A stretch of 23,210 nucleotides of DNA from Avoscillospira sp045652125 (GCA_045652125.1 JAZRTT010000013.1:1-23210); one strand, 5' to 3'; shown: positions 1 through 7,091, counted from the first letter of the stretch. Notes: a model not told the origin generated them from the letters alone. Numbers and translations are program-made.

Positions 1-1
1 G

Positions 2-337
2 GACAACCTGTGCGCCTGCATCGACGTGAACGGTCTGCAGATCGACGGCCGCACCTGCGACGTCATGCCCTCCGAGCCTCTGGACAAGAAGCTGGAAGCT
101 TTCGGCTGGCACGTGATCAAGATCGACGGCCACGACTATGACGCCATCGAGGCTGCATTCGCCGAAGCTGCTGCAACCAAGGGTCAGCCCACCATGATTC
201 TGGCCAAGACCATCAAGGGCAAGGGCGTTTCCTTCATGGAAGACAATGCCGGCTGGCACGGCAAGGCCCCCAACGACGAGCAGATGGCTCAGGCTCAGGC
301 CGAGCTGGAAGCAGCAATCAAGGAACTGGAGGGTTAA
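2..337 (+). CDS. Transketolase, N-terminal subunit (5'-truncated)
   Basis: This is the last 111 residues of the thiamine-diphosphate-binding half of a split transketolase; the start lies left of the window. Seen: the open frame runs from base 2, with the family signature VNGLQIDGRTCDVM followed by GWHVIKIDGHD, and a late KTIKGKGVSFMED...WHGKAP stretch, all typical of transketolase N halves. Known: the two-subunit enzyme moves two-carbon ketol units between sugar phosphates in the non-oxidative pentose phosphate pathway in the cytoplasm. Context: the stop is three bases before the start of the C-terminal subunit, whose ribosome binding site (GGAGGG) lies inside this gene's last codons, so the halves are translationally linked and presumably made in equal amounts. 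The split arrangement is common in Clostridia. The identity is secure; only the 5' end is missing. Confidence 0.95.
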   Translation, partial: DNLCACIDVNGLQIDGRTCDVMPSEPLDKKLEAFGWHVIKIDGHDYDAIEAAFAEAAATKGQPTMILAKTIKGKGVSFMEDNAGWHGKAPNDEQMAQAQAELEAAIKELEG

Positions 338-340
338 ACC

Positions 341-1288
341 ATGGGTGAAAATATTGCAACTCGTGCCGCTTACGGCAAAGCGCTGGTAGAACTGGCGGAA
401 AAATATCCCGATCTGGTGGTGTTCGATGCCGACCTGGCAGGCGCTACCATGACCAATGGCTTTATGAAAGCCTATCCCGACCGCTTCTTCGATATGGGTA
501 TCGCTGAAGGCAACATGGCCGGTGTCGCTGCCGGTATGGCAACCTGCGGCTTCAAGCCCTTTATCAACACCTTCGCAATGTTCGCTGCCGGCCGCTCCTG
601 GGAGCAGGTCCGCAACTCCATTTGCTATCCCGGCCTGAACGTTAAGGTCGTTGGCTCCCACGGCGGCCTGTCCGTCGGTGAGGACGGCGCTACTCACCAG
701 ATGATCGAGGACTACGCAATCATGCGTGCCATCCCCGGTATGATGGTCCTGTGCCCCTGCGACGGCAACGAAATGCGTCTTGCCACCGAGGCTCTGCTGA
801 ACTATGATGGCCCTGCCTACATGCGTCTGGGTCGTCTGGCTGTGGATACTGTTACCGACACCATCCCCGGCTACAAGTTCGAGCTGGGCAAGGGCGTCAC
901 CGTCACCGACGGCACCGATGTGACCATCATCGCTGTGGGCATGAACGTGCAGATGTCCATGAAGGCTGCCGAGCTGCTGAAGGCAGAAGGCATCTCCGCC
1001 CGTGTCATCGATATGCACACCATCAAGCCTCTGGATACCGAGCTGGTTCTGAAGGCTGCCAAAGAGACCGGCTGCATCGTCACCACCGAAGAGGCCAACG
1101 TCAAGGGCGGTCTGGGTGCTGCAGTCTGCGAGTACCTGTCCGAAGCCTGCCCCGTTCCCGTTGTCCGTCACGGTGTCAACGATGAGTTCGGCCGTTCCGG
1201 CAAGGCACCTCTGGTTCTGGAAGCCTATGGCATCACCGCTGAGAAGATCGCCGAGTGCGCCAAGAAGGCTATCAGCCTGAAGAAGTAA
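341..1288 (+). CDS. Transketolase, C-terminal subunit
   Basis: A complete 315-residue partner of the preceding subunit, the usual length for the stand-alone half that carries the pyrimidine-binding and C-terminal transketolase domains. Seen: the MGIAEGNMAG motif contains Glu56, the conserved residue that activates the thiamine cofactor from the other subunit. A SHGGLSVGEDGATHQ segment and a C-terminal Rossmann-like part (residues about 190-310, with VIDMHTIKPLD and a late GRSGKAPLVLEAYG) complete the family pattern. Family members also include 1-deoxyxylulose-5-phosphate synthase, but that enzyme is one chain of about 620 residues, so the split pair fits transketolase. The start ATG follows GGAGGG at 330-335. 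The gene is last in its operon and is followed by a strong terminator. GC and codon use match the other housekeeping genes. Confidence 0.96.
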   Translation: MGENIATRAAYGKALVELAEKYPDLVVFDADLAGATMTNGFMKAYPDRFFDMGIAEGNMAGVAAGMATCGFKPFINTFAMFAAGRSWEQVRNSICYPGLNVKVVGSHGGLSVGEDGATHQMIEDYAIMRAIPGMMVLCPCDGNEMRLATEALLNYDGPAYMRLGRLAVDTVTDTIPGYKFELGKGVTVTDGTDVTIIAVGMNVQMSMKAAELLKAEGISARVIDMHTIKPLDTELVLKAAKETGCIVTTEEANVKGGLGAAVCEYLSEACPVPVVRHGVNDEFGRSGKAPLVLEAYGITAEKIAECAKKAISLKK

Positions 1289-1300
1289 GATCAAAATAAA

Positions 1301-1340
1301 AGTTCCCTGAAACCGACGGTTTCAGGGAACTTTTTTGTTT
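1301..1340 (+). terminator. Intrinsic terminator of the transketolase operon (bidirectional)
   Basis: A perfect 14-bp inverted repeat, arms at 1301-1314 and 1318-1331 with a 3-base loop GAC, is followed by a run of T on the plus strand. On the opposite strand the same hairpin is followed by TTTTATTTTG, so it can also end transcription of the small minus-strand gene at 1372-1536. Confidence 0.93.
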
Positions 1341-1371
1341 TGAAAAGCAAAATGCAAAATGAGAAAACAGA

Positions 1372-1536
1372 TCAACCAATGGAATCATCAGACGGGGAGG
1401 AAGTATTCGCTTCTTCCGGTTCGTCAATACCCCAGTAGCGGAGTTCTTCACATTCCTGCTTTGCTTCTTCTACGATTCGGGATATTTTTTCCAAGGCTGT
1501 GGCAACCACAGTATAAAGGTCTTTATATGTTGGCAT
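1372..1536 (-). CDS. Small protein of unknown function (54 aa), divergent from an XRE regulator
   Basis: I do not recognise this protein. Seen: an open frame of 54 codons starting MPTYKDLYTVVATALEK, with a probable amphipathic helix over residues 5-33 (rich in A/V/I/L alternating with E/K/R), then an acidic, serine-rich tail ending DDSIG. No signal peptide, membrane segment or cysteine pair is present. Support for a real gene: an excellent promoter (TTGACT-N17-TAAAAT at 1583-1555), a GGGTG ribosome binding site about 7 bases before the ATG at 1536, and the bidirectional terminator at 1301-1331 right after the stop. The same binding-site context (GGGTGAT) precedes the divergent regulator. An alternative in-frame ATG at 1542 would add two residues. 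The predicted transcript start near 1548 leaves a very short leader. It could be the regulated target or protein partner of the XRE repressor; that is inference. Confidence 0.7.
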   Translation of the reverse strand: MPTYKDLYTVVATALEKISRIVEEAKQECEELRYWGIDEPEEANTSSPSDDSIG

Positions 1537-1554
1537 AATCATCACCCATGTATG

Positions 1555-1583
1555 ATTTTAGGACTTATTGTCCTAAAAGTCAA
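1555..1583 (-). promoter_or_regulatory. Promoter of the 54-residue gene, with an operator in its spacer
   Basis: Read on the minus strand: -35 TTGACT (1583-1578), 17-bp spacer, -10 TAAAAT (1560-1555). The spacer is filled by the palindrome at 1556-1578, so a bound dimer would sit between the -35 and -10 boxes and block RNA polymerase. This is a classical repressor layout. Confidence 0.8.
1556..1578. promoter_or_regulatory. Operator-like palindrome 1
   Basis: A perfect inverted repeat TTTTAGGAC-N5-GTCCTAAAA, 23 bp long, centred at 1567. It shares the core TAGGAC-N5-GTCCTA with palindrome 2, whose centre is 25 bp away, and the flanks differ (TTT versus CAA). The shared core argues for two sites for one dimeric DNA-binding protein, most simply the adjacent XRE regulator. 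Confidence 0.8.
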
Positions 1584-1603
1584 TAGGACGATGTGTCCTA
1601 TTG
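1581..1603. promoter_or_regulatory. Operator-like palindrome 2
   Basis: A perfect inverted repeat CAATAGGAC-N5-GTCCTATTG, 23 bp, centred at 1592. It overlaps the -35 region of the minus-strand promoter and directly abuts a -10-like TATAGT (1604-1609) that could serve the plus-strand XRE gene, so binding here could repress both directions. No convincing -35 box for the plus-strand gene was found. Confidence 0.78.
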
Positions 1604-1626
1604 TATAGTGCCCTTGGGTGATAGTT

Positions 1627-1830
1627 ATGAAACTACGGATTCGAGACCTGCGAGAGGATAACGATTATACGCAGAAATTTATTGCAGAATACCTGATATG
1701 TGACCAATCTCTATACTCTAAATATGAGAGAGGGGAAAGGCTCGTTCCATTGGAAGTGATGATGAAACTGGCAGATCTGTATCAGGTCAGTTTGGATTAT
1801 CTCTGTGGAAGAACGGATAAAAAACGATAA
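1627..1830 (+). CDS. XRE-family helix-turn-helix transcriptional regulator (67 aa)
   Basis: A small Cro/CI-type DNA-binding protein made of little more than the HTH domain. Seen: residues about 4-60 follow the HTH_3 pattern, with LRIRDLREDNDYTQKFIAEYL, a recognition helix around residues 25-36 (CDQSLYSKYERGER), and the typical end VSLDYLCGRTD. There is no sensor or oligomerisation domain. The ATG at 1627 is preferred over an in-frame GTG at 1618 because GGGTGAT at 1616-1622 then forms its ribosome binding site. It is divergent from the 54-residue gene, with two palindromes between them, so autorepression plus control of the neighbour is likely (inference). The locus is AT-richer than the flanking metabolic genes, which may point to acquired DNA. 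Family assignment is firm; the physiological role is unknown. Confidence 0.9.
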   Translation: MKLRIRDLREDNDYTQKFIAEYLICDQSLYSKYERGERLVPLEVMMKLADLYQVSLDYLCGRTDKKR

Positions 1831-1833
1831 AGA

Positions 1834-1877
1834 AAACGGAAAGCCACGGTTTGCAAAGCAAGCGTGGCTTTCCGTTT
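1834..1877. terminator. Bidirectional terminator between the XRE gene and proC
   Basis: Arms 1834-1848 and 1863-1877 form a perfect 15-bp stem (core CGGAAAGCCACG). The 14-base loop contains a further small TTGC/GCAA stem. T-rich runs follow on both strands. It ends the XRE transcript from the left and the proBAC operon from the right; the proC stop codon (1881-1883) lies in the T tract. Confidence 0.88.
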
Positions 1878-1880
1878 CTT

Positions 1881-2684
1881 TTATCCTCGTAATTCTTTGC
1901 TGCGGCAGACGGCTGCGTCGATGGCGGCCATGACCGCATCGTGGAAATCGTGTTCCTCCAAAGCGTTGACCCCTTCGATGGTAGCACCGCCGGGGCTGCA
2001 CACGGCATCCTTCAGCTTGGCAGGATGTTCTCCGCTCTCCAAAATCAGCGCTGCTGCGCCTTTGAGCATCTGAGCGGCATAGGTCAGGGCTTTGTCACAG
2101 GGCAAGCCGTTTGCCACACCCCCGTCTGCCAAAGCCTCGGCAAAGAGGTCGGCAAAGGCAGGGCCGCAGCCTGCCACGGCGGTTCCTGCGTCAAAAAGCG
2201 CTTCTTCCAGTTCGTCCAGCAAACCGGCGGCAGACAGACCGCGGCGGAATACCTCCAGTTCCTTCTCTGTGACATCGGCGGCAGCATAGAGGATCACACC
2301 TTCACCGGTGCAGACCGGGGTATTGGGCATGATGCGGATGATGGGATAATCCCTGCCGGCCATAGCGCGGATGTCCGAAACAGTAAGTCCGGCTGCCATG
2401 GACACCAGAACAAACCGATCTGTTCTGGCGGCTAAAACAGGGGCGATCTGCCTGAAAAGTGCCTCCATCATCTGAGGCTTGACACCGAGGAAGAGAAAAT
2501 CGGCACTTTGGGCGGCGTTTTGGACGGAAACGGCCCTGCCGCCCAGCTTTTCTGCCAGAATTTCCGCTTTTTCCATGGTGCGGTTACTCAGCAGCAGATT
2601 TTCTCCGGAAATTACTTTGACCATGGCCTCGGCGAGAGCAGAGCCCATATTGCCGGTGCCAATAAAGCCGAATGTCTTATCCAT
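1881..2684 (-). CDS. proC: Pyrroline-5-carboxylate reductase
   Basis: Catalyses the last step of proline synthesis, NAD(P)H-dependent reduction of pyrroline-5-carboxylate to proline. Seen: 267 residues, the normal length. The N-terminal Rossmann motif FGFIGTGNMG is at residues 5-14, followed by the family motif IRIMPNTPVCTGEG near the middle. The C-terminal dimerisation domain carries AGCGPAF and the signature DAVCSPGGATIEGVNALEE, which lines the substrate site. Context: it is the third gene of proB-proA-proC. The proA stop codon (2687-2685) directly abuts this ATG (2684), so translation is probably coupled. A bidirectional terminator follows. Regulation is presumably through feedback on ProB; no riboswitch or attenuator is evident here. 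Confidence 0.97.
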   Translation of the reverse strand: MDKTFGFIGTGNMGSALAEAMVKVISGENLLLSNRTMEKAEILAEKLGGRAVSVQNAAQSADFLFLGVKPQMMEALFRQIAPVLAARTDRFVLVSMAAGLTVSDIRAMAGRDYPIIRIMPNTPVCTGEGVILYAAADVTEKELEVFRRGLSAAGLLDELEEALFDAGTAVAGCGPAFADLFAEALADGGVANGLPCDKALTYAAQMLKGAAALILESGEHPAKLKDAVCSPGGATIEGVNALEEHDFHDAVMAAIDAAVCRSKELRG

Positions 2685-3941
2685 TTATCTCACCTGTCCG
2701 TTTCCACGAATGACATACTTGTAAGCCGTCAGCTCTTCCAGACCCATAGGGCCTCTGGCGTGAAGCTTCTGGGTGGAAATGCCCATTTCACATCCCAGGC
2801 CGAATTCACCGCCATCGGTAAACCGGGTAGAGCAGTTCAGATAAACGGCGGCGCTGTCCACCACTTGTGCAAACCGCTCGGCTGTCCGGCTGTTTTCCGT
2901 AATGATCGCCTCGCTGTGGCCGGTAGAATGGAGCGCAATGTGGCCCATCGCCTGATCCGCATCGTCCACCACAGCAACAGCAAGGATATAATCCAGAAAT
3001 TCCGTGTCAAAATCCTGTTCCCCTGCAGGCGTGCCGTCAATAATGGCGGCAGCGGCGGCATCCAGCCGAAGTTCCACTGGGGGCGTACCGTCTGCGATCC
3101 GATCATCCACCAACCGGGTACGGAGCCGGGGCAGGAAATCGGCGGCGATCTCTTTGTGAACCAGCAAAACTTCTTCCGCATTACAGACAGAAGGCCGGCT
3201 GGTTTTTGCGTTTTCAATGATGCGCAGGGCCATATCCTGATCCGCTTCTGCATCTACATATACATGGCAGATGCCTGTCCCGGTCCGGATACAGGGAACT
3301 TTGGCATTTTCCGCTACCGTCCTGATAAGTCCGGCACCGCCTCTGGGAATCAGCAGATCCACATACCCTACGGCGGTCATCAGCTCCCGGGCGCTGTCTC
3401 TGGTGGTATCCTGCACCAACTGAATCAGTTCTGCCGGCAGACCTGCCGCTTCCAGCCCGATCTGCATGGCAGCAGCGATGGCATTGGCGGAATGAAAGGC
3501 TTCTTTGCCGCCCCGAAGCACACAGGCAGAGCCTGCCTTCAAAGCCAATGCAGCAGCATCGGAGGTGACGTTGGGTCGGCTTTCGTATATGATCGCCACC
3601 ACGCCCATGGGAACGCCCACCCGCTCAATGACCATGCCGTTGGGGCGTTCTGCCCGATAGCGTACCTGTCCCACCGGATCGGGGAGTGCCGCAACCTGCC
3701 GGATCCCCTCGGCCATCGCTTGAATCCGCTGGGGGTTGAGCGCCAGACGATCCAGCATCACCGGAGAGATATAAGATTTGGCAGCCTCCAGATCCAGCCC
3801 ATTTGCCCGAAGAATATCGGCAGAATCTGCCTCCAGAGCCTCCGCCATAGCCAAAAGTGCCCGGTTTTTCTGCGCCGAGGTTGCAACACACAGCGCAGGG
3901 GCGGCGGCTTTGGCTTTTTGCAGCAGTTCCATGGTCGTCAT
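2685..3941 (-). CDS. proA: Gamma-glutamyl phosphate reductase (glutamate-5-semialdehyde dehydrogenase)
   Basis: Reduces gamma-glutamyl phosphate with NADPH to glutamate-5-semialdehyde, which cyclises to pyrroline-5-carboxylate. Seen: 418 residues, typical of ProA, with an aldehyde-dehydrogenase-like fold. The segment RPNGMVIERVGVPMGVVAII is the usual ProA cofactor-domain start, LRGGKEAFHSN follows, and the catalytic cysteine lies in SRPSVCNAEEVLL. The C-terminal part has FTDGGEFGLGCEMGISTQKLHARGPMG, also a strong ProA signature. Context: its ATG overlaps the proB stop by 4 bases (ATGA at 3941-3938) and its stop abuts proC, so the three genes are a tightly coupled operon. No unusual residues noted. 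Confidence 0.97.
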   Translation of the reverse strand: MTTMELLQKAKAAAPALCVATSAQKNRALLAMAEALEADSADILRANGLDLEAAKSYISPVMLDRLALNPQRIQAMAEGIRQVAALPDPVGQVRYRAERPNGMVIERVGVPMGVVAIIYESRPNVTSDAAALALKAGSACVLRGGKEAFHSANAIAAAMQIGLEAAGLPAELIQLVQDTTRDSARELMTAVGYVDLLIPRGGAGLIRTVAENAKVPCIRTGTGICHVYVDAEADQDMALRIIENAKTSRPSVCNAEEVLLVHKEIAADFLPRLRTRLVDDRIADGTPPVELRLDAAAAAIIDGTPAGEQDFDTEFLDYILAVAVVDDADQAMGHIALHSTGHSEAIITENSRTAERFAQVVDSAAVYLNCSTRFTDGGEFGLGCEMGISTQKLHARGPMGLEELTAYKYVIRGNGQVR

Positions 3942-4726
3942 ACCGGCACCTTCTTTCCGAGAAAATAAGTACCTACGGACTTGCCTTCAAACAAATCGTA
4001 AAGATTCTCCGGATCTGCACCGTTGGCAATGATCATGTCGATTCCGGCCTCCATGGTAATGGCAGCGGCACGGAGCTTGGTGGCCATGCCGCCGGAACCA
4101 AGAGAAGAACCGGCAGCTCCGGCAAGGGCATAGATCTCCGGGGTCAATTCCCGTACAGTGGGAATAAGAGCGGCGTGGGTATCTTTGTGGGGATCAGCGG
4201 TATAGAGCCCATCTATGTCCGACAGGAGAATCAGCCGGTCTGCATGGACCAGTCGAGCCACAATGGCTGCCAGAGTATCGTTCTCCCCAATGGTTGTTTC
4301 AATGCCGATCTCATCGGTGGCCACAGCATCATTTTCGTTGATGATCGGCATGGCACCGAACTCCAGCAGCCGCTCCAGGGTGTCATGGACGTGAATGCTG
4401 CGGCGGGGATCATGGATATCGTCAGCCGTGAGCAAAAGCTGCGCAACGGTATGGTTGTATTCCGAAAACAGTTTATCGTATATGTACATCAGTTCGCACT
4501 GACCTACCGCAGCGGCGGCCTGCTTTCCGGGCATATCCGAAGGCCGTCCGGGAAGCCCCAGTTTGCCCACCCCCATGCCAATCGCACCGGAGGATACAAG
4601 GATCAGCTGATGTCCGGCGTTTTTTAGATCGCTGAGGATCTTGCAAAGCAGCTCTACCCGGCGGATATTCAGCCGACCACCCGTATGGGCCAAGGTAGAA
4701 GTGCCGACTTTGATGACAGTACGCAT
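3938..4726 (-). CDS. proB: Glutamate 5-kinase, short form without PUA domain
   Basis: Phosphorylates glutamate with ATP to gamma-glutamyl phosphate, the committed and normally proline-inhibited step. Seen: 262 residues of amino-acid kinase fold beginning MRTVIKVGTSTL, then LILVSSGAIGMGVGKLGL, the substrate motif INENDAVATDEI, LLSDIDGLYTADP and the ATP-site motif GSGGMATKLRAA. Family members of about 370 residues carry a C-terminal PUA domain; this one stops after the kinase domain, as many Firmicutes ProB proteins do. The ATG at 4726 was chosen because AAAGGAG lies 7 bases upstream; an earlier in-frame start at 4786 would run through the promoter. First gene of proBAC, with its own promoter at 4786-4758. 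Confidence 0.96.
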   Translation of the reverse strand: MRTVIKVGTSTLAHTGGRLNIRRVELLCKILSDLKNAGHQLILVSSGAIGMGVGKLGLPGRPSDMPGKQAAAAVGQCELMYIYDKLFSEYNHTVAQLLLTADDIHDPRRSIHVHDTLERLLEFGAMPIINENDAVATDEIGIETTIGENDTLAAIVARLVHADRLILLSDIDGLYTADPHKDTHAALIPTVRELTPEIYALAGAAGSSLGSGGMATKLRAAAITMEAGIDMIIANGADPENLYDLFEGKSVGTYFLGKKVPV

Positions 4727-4757
4727 AGGTTTTCTCCTTTTTACATTGCATAGGTAA

Positions 4758-4786
4758 AGTGTACAACAAAAGCCTGCCAAAGGCAA
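4758..4786 (-). promoter_or_regulatory. Promoter of proBAC
   Basis: Minus strand: -35 TTGCCT (4786-4781), 17-bp spacer, -10 TACACT (4763-4758), about 30 bases before the proB start. It lies in the 82-bp gap between the Nudix gene and proB. I see no convincing terminator in that gap, so read-through from upstream is also possible. Confidence 0.65.
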
Positions 4787-4808
4787 TCACAATCAGAACA
4801 CAAACCGC

Positions 4809-5366
4809 TTATTTCAAAATCAGCCCCTCATGGCAGGCTGCTTTCAAAACAGCGATCTGGGTTTTGGCATCGGGGAGTTCTCCCGCCAACACCTGCCGAA
4901 CCAGTTCTTCCAGCGGAATCAGCTCCACATCCAGAAACTCATCTTCGTCCGGATGACATGCGCCTTTGCTGAGGCCTTTGGCCAGATACATCCATATGGC
5001 CTCATCGGAATAGGCACAGGCCGGGTAGAACAGACCCAGCCGAATCCATTCTTCGGCAATGTAGCCGGTCTCTTCCTTCAGCTCCCGGCGAACCGCATCT
5101 TCCGGGCATTCTCCTTTGCTGTCCAGCTTTCCTGCCGGAATCTCCAAAATCACCCGATCGATGGGGTAACGGTACTGCCGCTCCATAACCACGTTTCCAT
5201 CCTCTGTGAGAGGAATCACGCAGACAGCCCCAATATGACGAATGACCTCCCGCTGTGCCGGTTTCCCGTTGGGCAAAGAGACATCGTCATGGTACAGATG
5301 GAGAATCTGCCCGTCAAAAATCAGTCGGGATGCGGTTTGCTGCTCTGTCAGGTTTTCATAGGACAT
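4809..5366 (-). CDS. Nudix hydrolase, ADP-ribose pyrophosphatase type
   Basis: Likely splits ADP-ribose or similar nucleoside diphosphate sugars into AMP and a sugar phosphate, a clean-up activity in the cytoplasm. Seen: 185 residues. The N-terminal strand region (about 1-45) is typical of the ADPRase group. The segment VVMERQYRYPIDRVILEIPAGKL leads into the Nudix box at residues 79-102, with RRELKEETGY carrying the metal-binding glutamates. The spacing between the box's first Gly and first Glu is one residue longer than the textbook pattern, which I take to be a tolerated variation. The ATG at 5366 is preferred to an upstream in-frame GTG because AGAGGTG precedes it. Context: it starts only 16 bases beyond the pgm terminator hairpin, leaving little room for a separate promoter. 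The exact substrate cannot be fixed from sequence. Confidence 0.9.
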   Translation of the reverse strand: MSYENLTEQQTASRLIFDGQILHLYHDDVSLPNGKPAQREVIRHIGAVCVIPLTEDGNVVMERQYRYPIDRVILEIPAGKLDSKGECPEDAVRRELKEETGYIAEEWIRLGLFYPACAYSDEAIWMYLAKGLSKGACHPDEDEFLDVELIPLEELVRQVLAGELPDAKTQIAVLKAACHEGLILK

Positions 5367-5382
5367 AAACACACCTCTTATA

Positions 5383-5407
5383 AAAAAGCCCCGGAAAGGG
5401 GCTTTTT
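5383..5407 (-). terminator. Terminator between the phosphohexomutase and Nudix genes
   Basis: A perfect 10-bp stem (AAAAAGCCCC / GGGGCTTTTT, arms 5383-5392 and 5398-5407) with a 5-base loop. Read on the minus strand it lies immediately after the mutase stop codon (5411-5409) and is followed by a T-rich tract. The Nudix gene starts just beyond it, so it may act as a partial attenuator. Confidence 0.85.
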
Positions 5408-5408
5408 A

Positions 5409-7091
5409 TTATGCCAGCAGGGGTTTCAGGGCTTTCGCCAGTGCGTCCTTCTGTGCCTGCGCCTCTGCCAGATCTTTGCCCCGAGTGGTAAAATAGGTCT
5501 TGATCTTCGGTTCTGTGCCGGAAGGCCGGACAATAACCACGGCACCGCCTTCCAGACGATACAGCAGTACATTGGCTGCAGGCAGTCCGGTAAGGTCGGT
5601 ATTTTCGTAATCGGTCACAGACACGACGGCACAGCCGCCCAGAGAAGCAGGAGGATTCTGCCGCAGAGCGAACATAATCTCTGCCATTTTATCCATGCCG
5701 CTGAGTCCGGGGAATTCAAAGGAATCTACCTGATTGAGATAGCGGCCGAAGGTGCCGTAGATCTCCTCCAGACGGGTTTTGATGGAAGAACCGACAAAGC
5801 GATAGTAAGCAGCCATTTCACAAATGAGCATGGAGGCCACCACAGCGTCTTTATCCCGGACATAGGGGCCGGCCAGATAGCCGTAGGATTCCTCAAATCC
5901 AAGGAGGAACCGATCCACCTGCCCGCTGCTTTCCAATTGGGCGATCTGATCGCCGATCCACTTGAATCCGGTCAGGACACTCCGCATTTCCACACCATAG
6001 TGCTCCGCCACAGCATCGGCCAGAGGGGTGGAGACCAGAGATTTCACCGCCACAGGGTCTTGGGGCATTGTTCCTGCCTCCAGGCGGCCGGAACAGATGT
6101 AATCCAGAAGCAGAACGCCTACTTCGTTGCCGGAAAGCAGTTCATATGTCCCGTTGGGGCAGCGAACGGCAATGCCCACCCGGTCTGCATCAGGGTCTGT
6201 TGCCAACATCAGATCCGCCCCGATCTTTTCTGCCAGTTCCAGACCCAGGCGGAGTGCTTCAAAAATCTCCGGATTGGGGTAAGGACAGGTAGGAAATCTG
6301 CCGTCGGGATATTGCTGCTCGGGAACAATGGTCACATCGTCGATGCCCATATCACGCAGCACCCGCATGACCGGAACCAGACCGGCACCGTTGAGGGGAG
6401 AATACACCAGCTTCAATCCCGCGGTTTTGCATAAGTTGGGACGGATGGCGCAGCCTTCAATGGCGGCATAGAGGGCTTCTTTGCAGTCGTCCTGCACATA
6501 TTCGATCAGCCCTTGCGCAATTGCCTGCTCAAAATCCATCGTCTTGGCGCCGGTGAGCACATCGGTATTTTGAACTTGTTCATAGACGGCATTGGCAGCT
6601 TCGTCGGTCATCTGGCAGCCGTCGGGACCATAGGCCTTATAGCCGTTGTATTTGGCAGGATTGTGGGAAGCTGTGATCATAATGCCGGCGTTGGCTTTGT
6701 AGTAACGGGTGGCAAAACTCAGCGCAGGCACAGGCATCAGGGCATCGTAAATGCGGACCCGAATGCCGTTGGCTGCCAAAACACAGGCCGCAGTTTTGGC
6801 AAATCGCTGGGAGTTGATGCGGCTGTCATAGGAAATTGCCACCAGTTGACTGCCTTTTTGGGTTTTTACCCAGTTGGCAAGCCCCTGGGTGGCCTGCCGG
6901 ACCACATAGATATTCATCCGGTTGGTGCCCGCACCGAGAATCCCCCGCAGGCCGGCGGTGCCAAACTTCAAAGAGACGGCAAACCGCTCTTTGATCTCAT
7001 TTTCCTTGTTTTCAATGGACTGCAGCTCTGCTGTAAGGTCGGGATCTTCCATGGGAACGGTACACCAGCGTTGATACTCATTTTGGTACAT
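5409..7091 (-). CDS. pgm: Phosphoglucomutase / phosphomannomutase (alpha-D-phosphohexomutase)
   Basis: Interconverts glucose-1-phosphate and glucose-6-phosphate (or the mannose forms), linking sugar catabolism to polysaccharide precursors. Seen: 560 residues with the four-domain layout. LKFGTAGLRGILG lies near 41-53, and the phosphoserine loop TASHNPAKYNGYK has its active Ser at 142. The Mg2+ loop DPDADR is at 299-304, the sugar-binding loop GFEESYGYL at about 398-406, and the phosphate-binding RPSGTEPK lies near the C-terminus. The length and LKFGTAGLRG place it in the PgcA-like phosphoglucomutase branch rather than the about 450-residue GlmM type. The ATG at 7091 has GGGGAG 8 bases upstream; a longer in-frame start at 7124 would overlap the preceding gene. 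It lies 29 bases behind the FGGY kinase and is probably co-transcribed with it. Confidence 0.94.
   Translation of the reverse strand: MYQNEYQRWCTVPMEDPDLTAELQSIENKENEIKERFAVSLKFGTAGLRGILGAGTNRMNIYVVRQATQGLANWVKTQKGSQLVAISYDSRINSQRFAKTAACVLAANGIRVRIYDALMPVPALSFATRYYKANAGIMITASHNPAKYNGYKAYGPDGCQMTDEAANAVYEQVQNTDVLTGAKTMDFEQAIAQGLIEYVQDDCKEALYAAIEGCAIRPNLCKTAGLKLVYSPLNGAGLVPVMRVLRDMGIDDVTIVPEQQYPDGRFPTCPYPNPEIFEALRLGLELAEKIGADLMLATDPDADRVGIAVRCPNGTYELLSGNEVGVLLLDYICSGRLEAGTMPQDPVAVKSLVSTPLADAVAEHYGVEMRSVLTGFKWIGDQIAQLESSGQVDRFLLGFEESYGYLAGPYVRDKDAVVASMLICEMAAYYRFVGSSIKTRLEEIYGTFGRYLNQVDSFEFPGLSGMDKMAEIMFALRQNPPASLGGCAVVSVTDYENTDLTGLPAANVLLYRLEGGAVVIVRPSGTEPKIKTYFTTRGKDLAEAQAQKDALAKALKPLLA

Noticed and set aside
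1618..1626. In-frame GTG start extending the XRE regulator by three residues
   Set aside because: This GTG lies within the GGGTGAT ribosome binding site of the better ATG at 1627.
2508..3968. 486-codon open frame on the plus strand across proC and proA
   Set aside because: It is the complement of conserved proline genes; its translation has no recognisable domain and no start signals.
4764..4785. Possible terminator after the Nudix gene (TGCC-TTT-GGCA followed by GGCTTTT, minus strand)
   Set aside because: The stem has only four pairs and the sequence forms part of the proBAC promoter, so termination is not supported.
4830..6434. 534-codon open frame on the plus strand across the Nudix and pgm genes
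   Set aside because: A shadow of conserved minus-strand genes, crossing the pgm terminator; no family resemblance.
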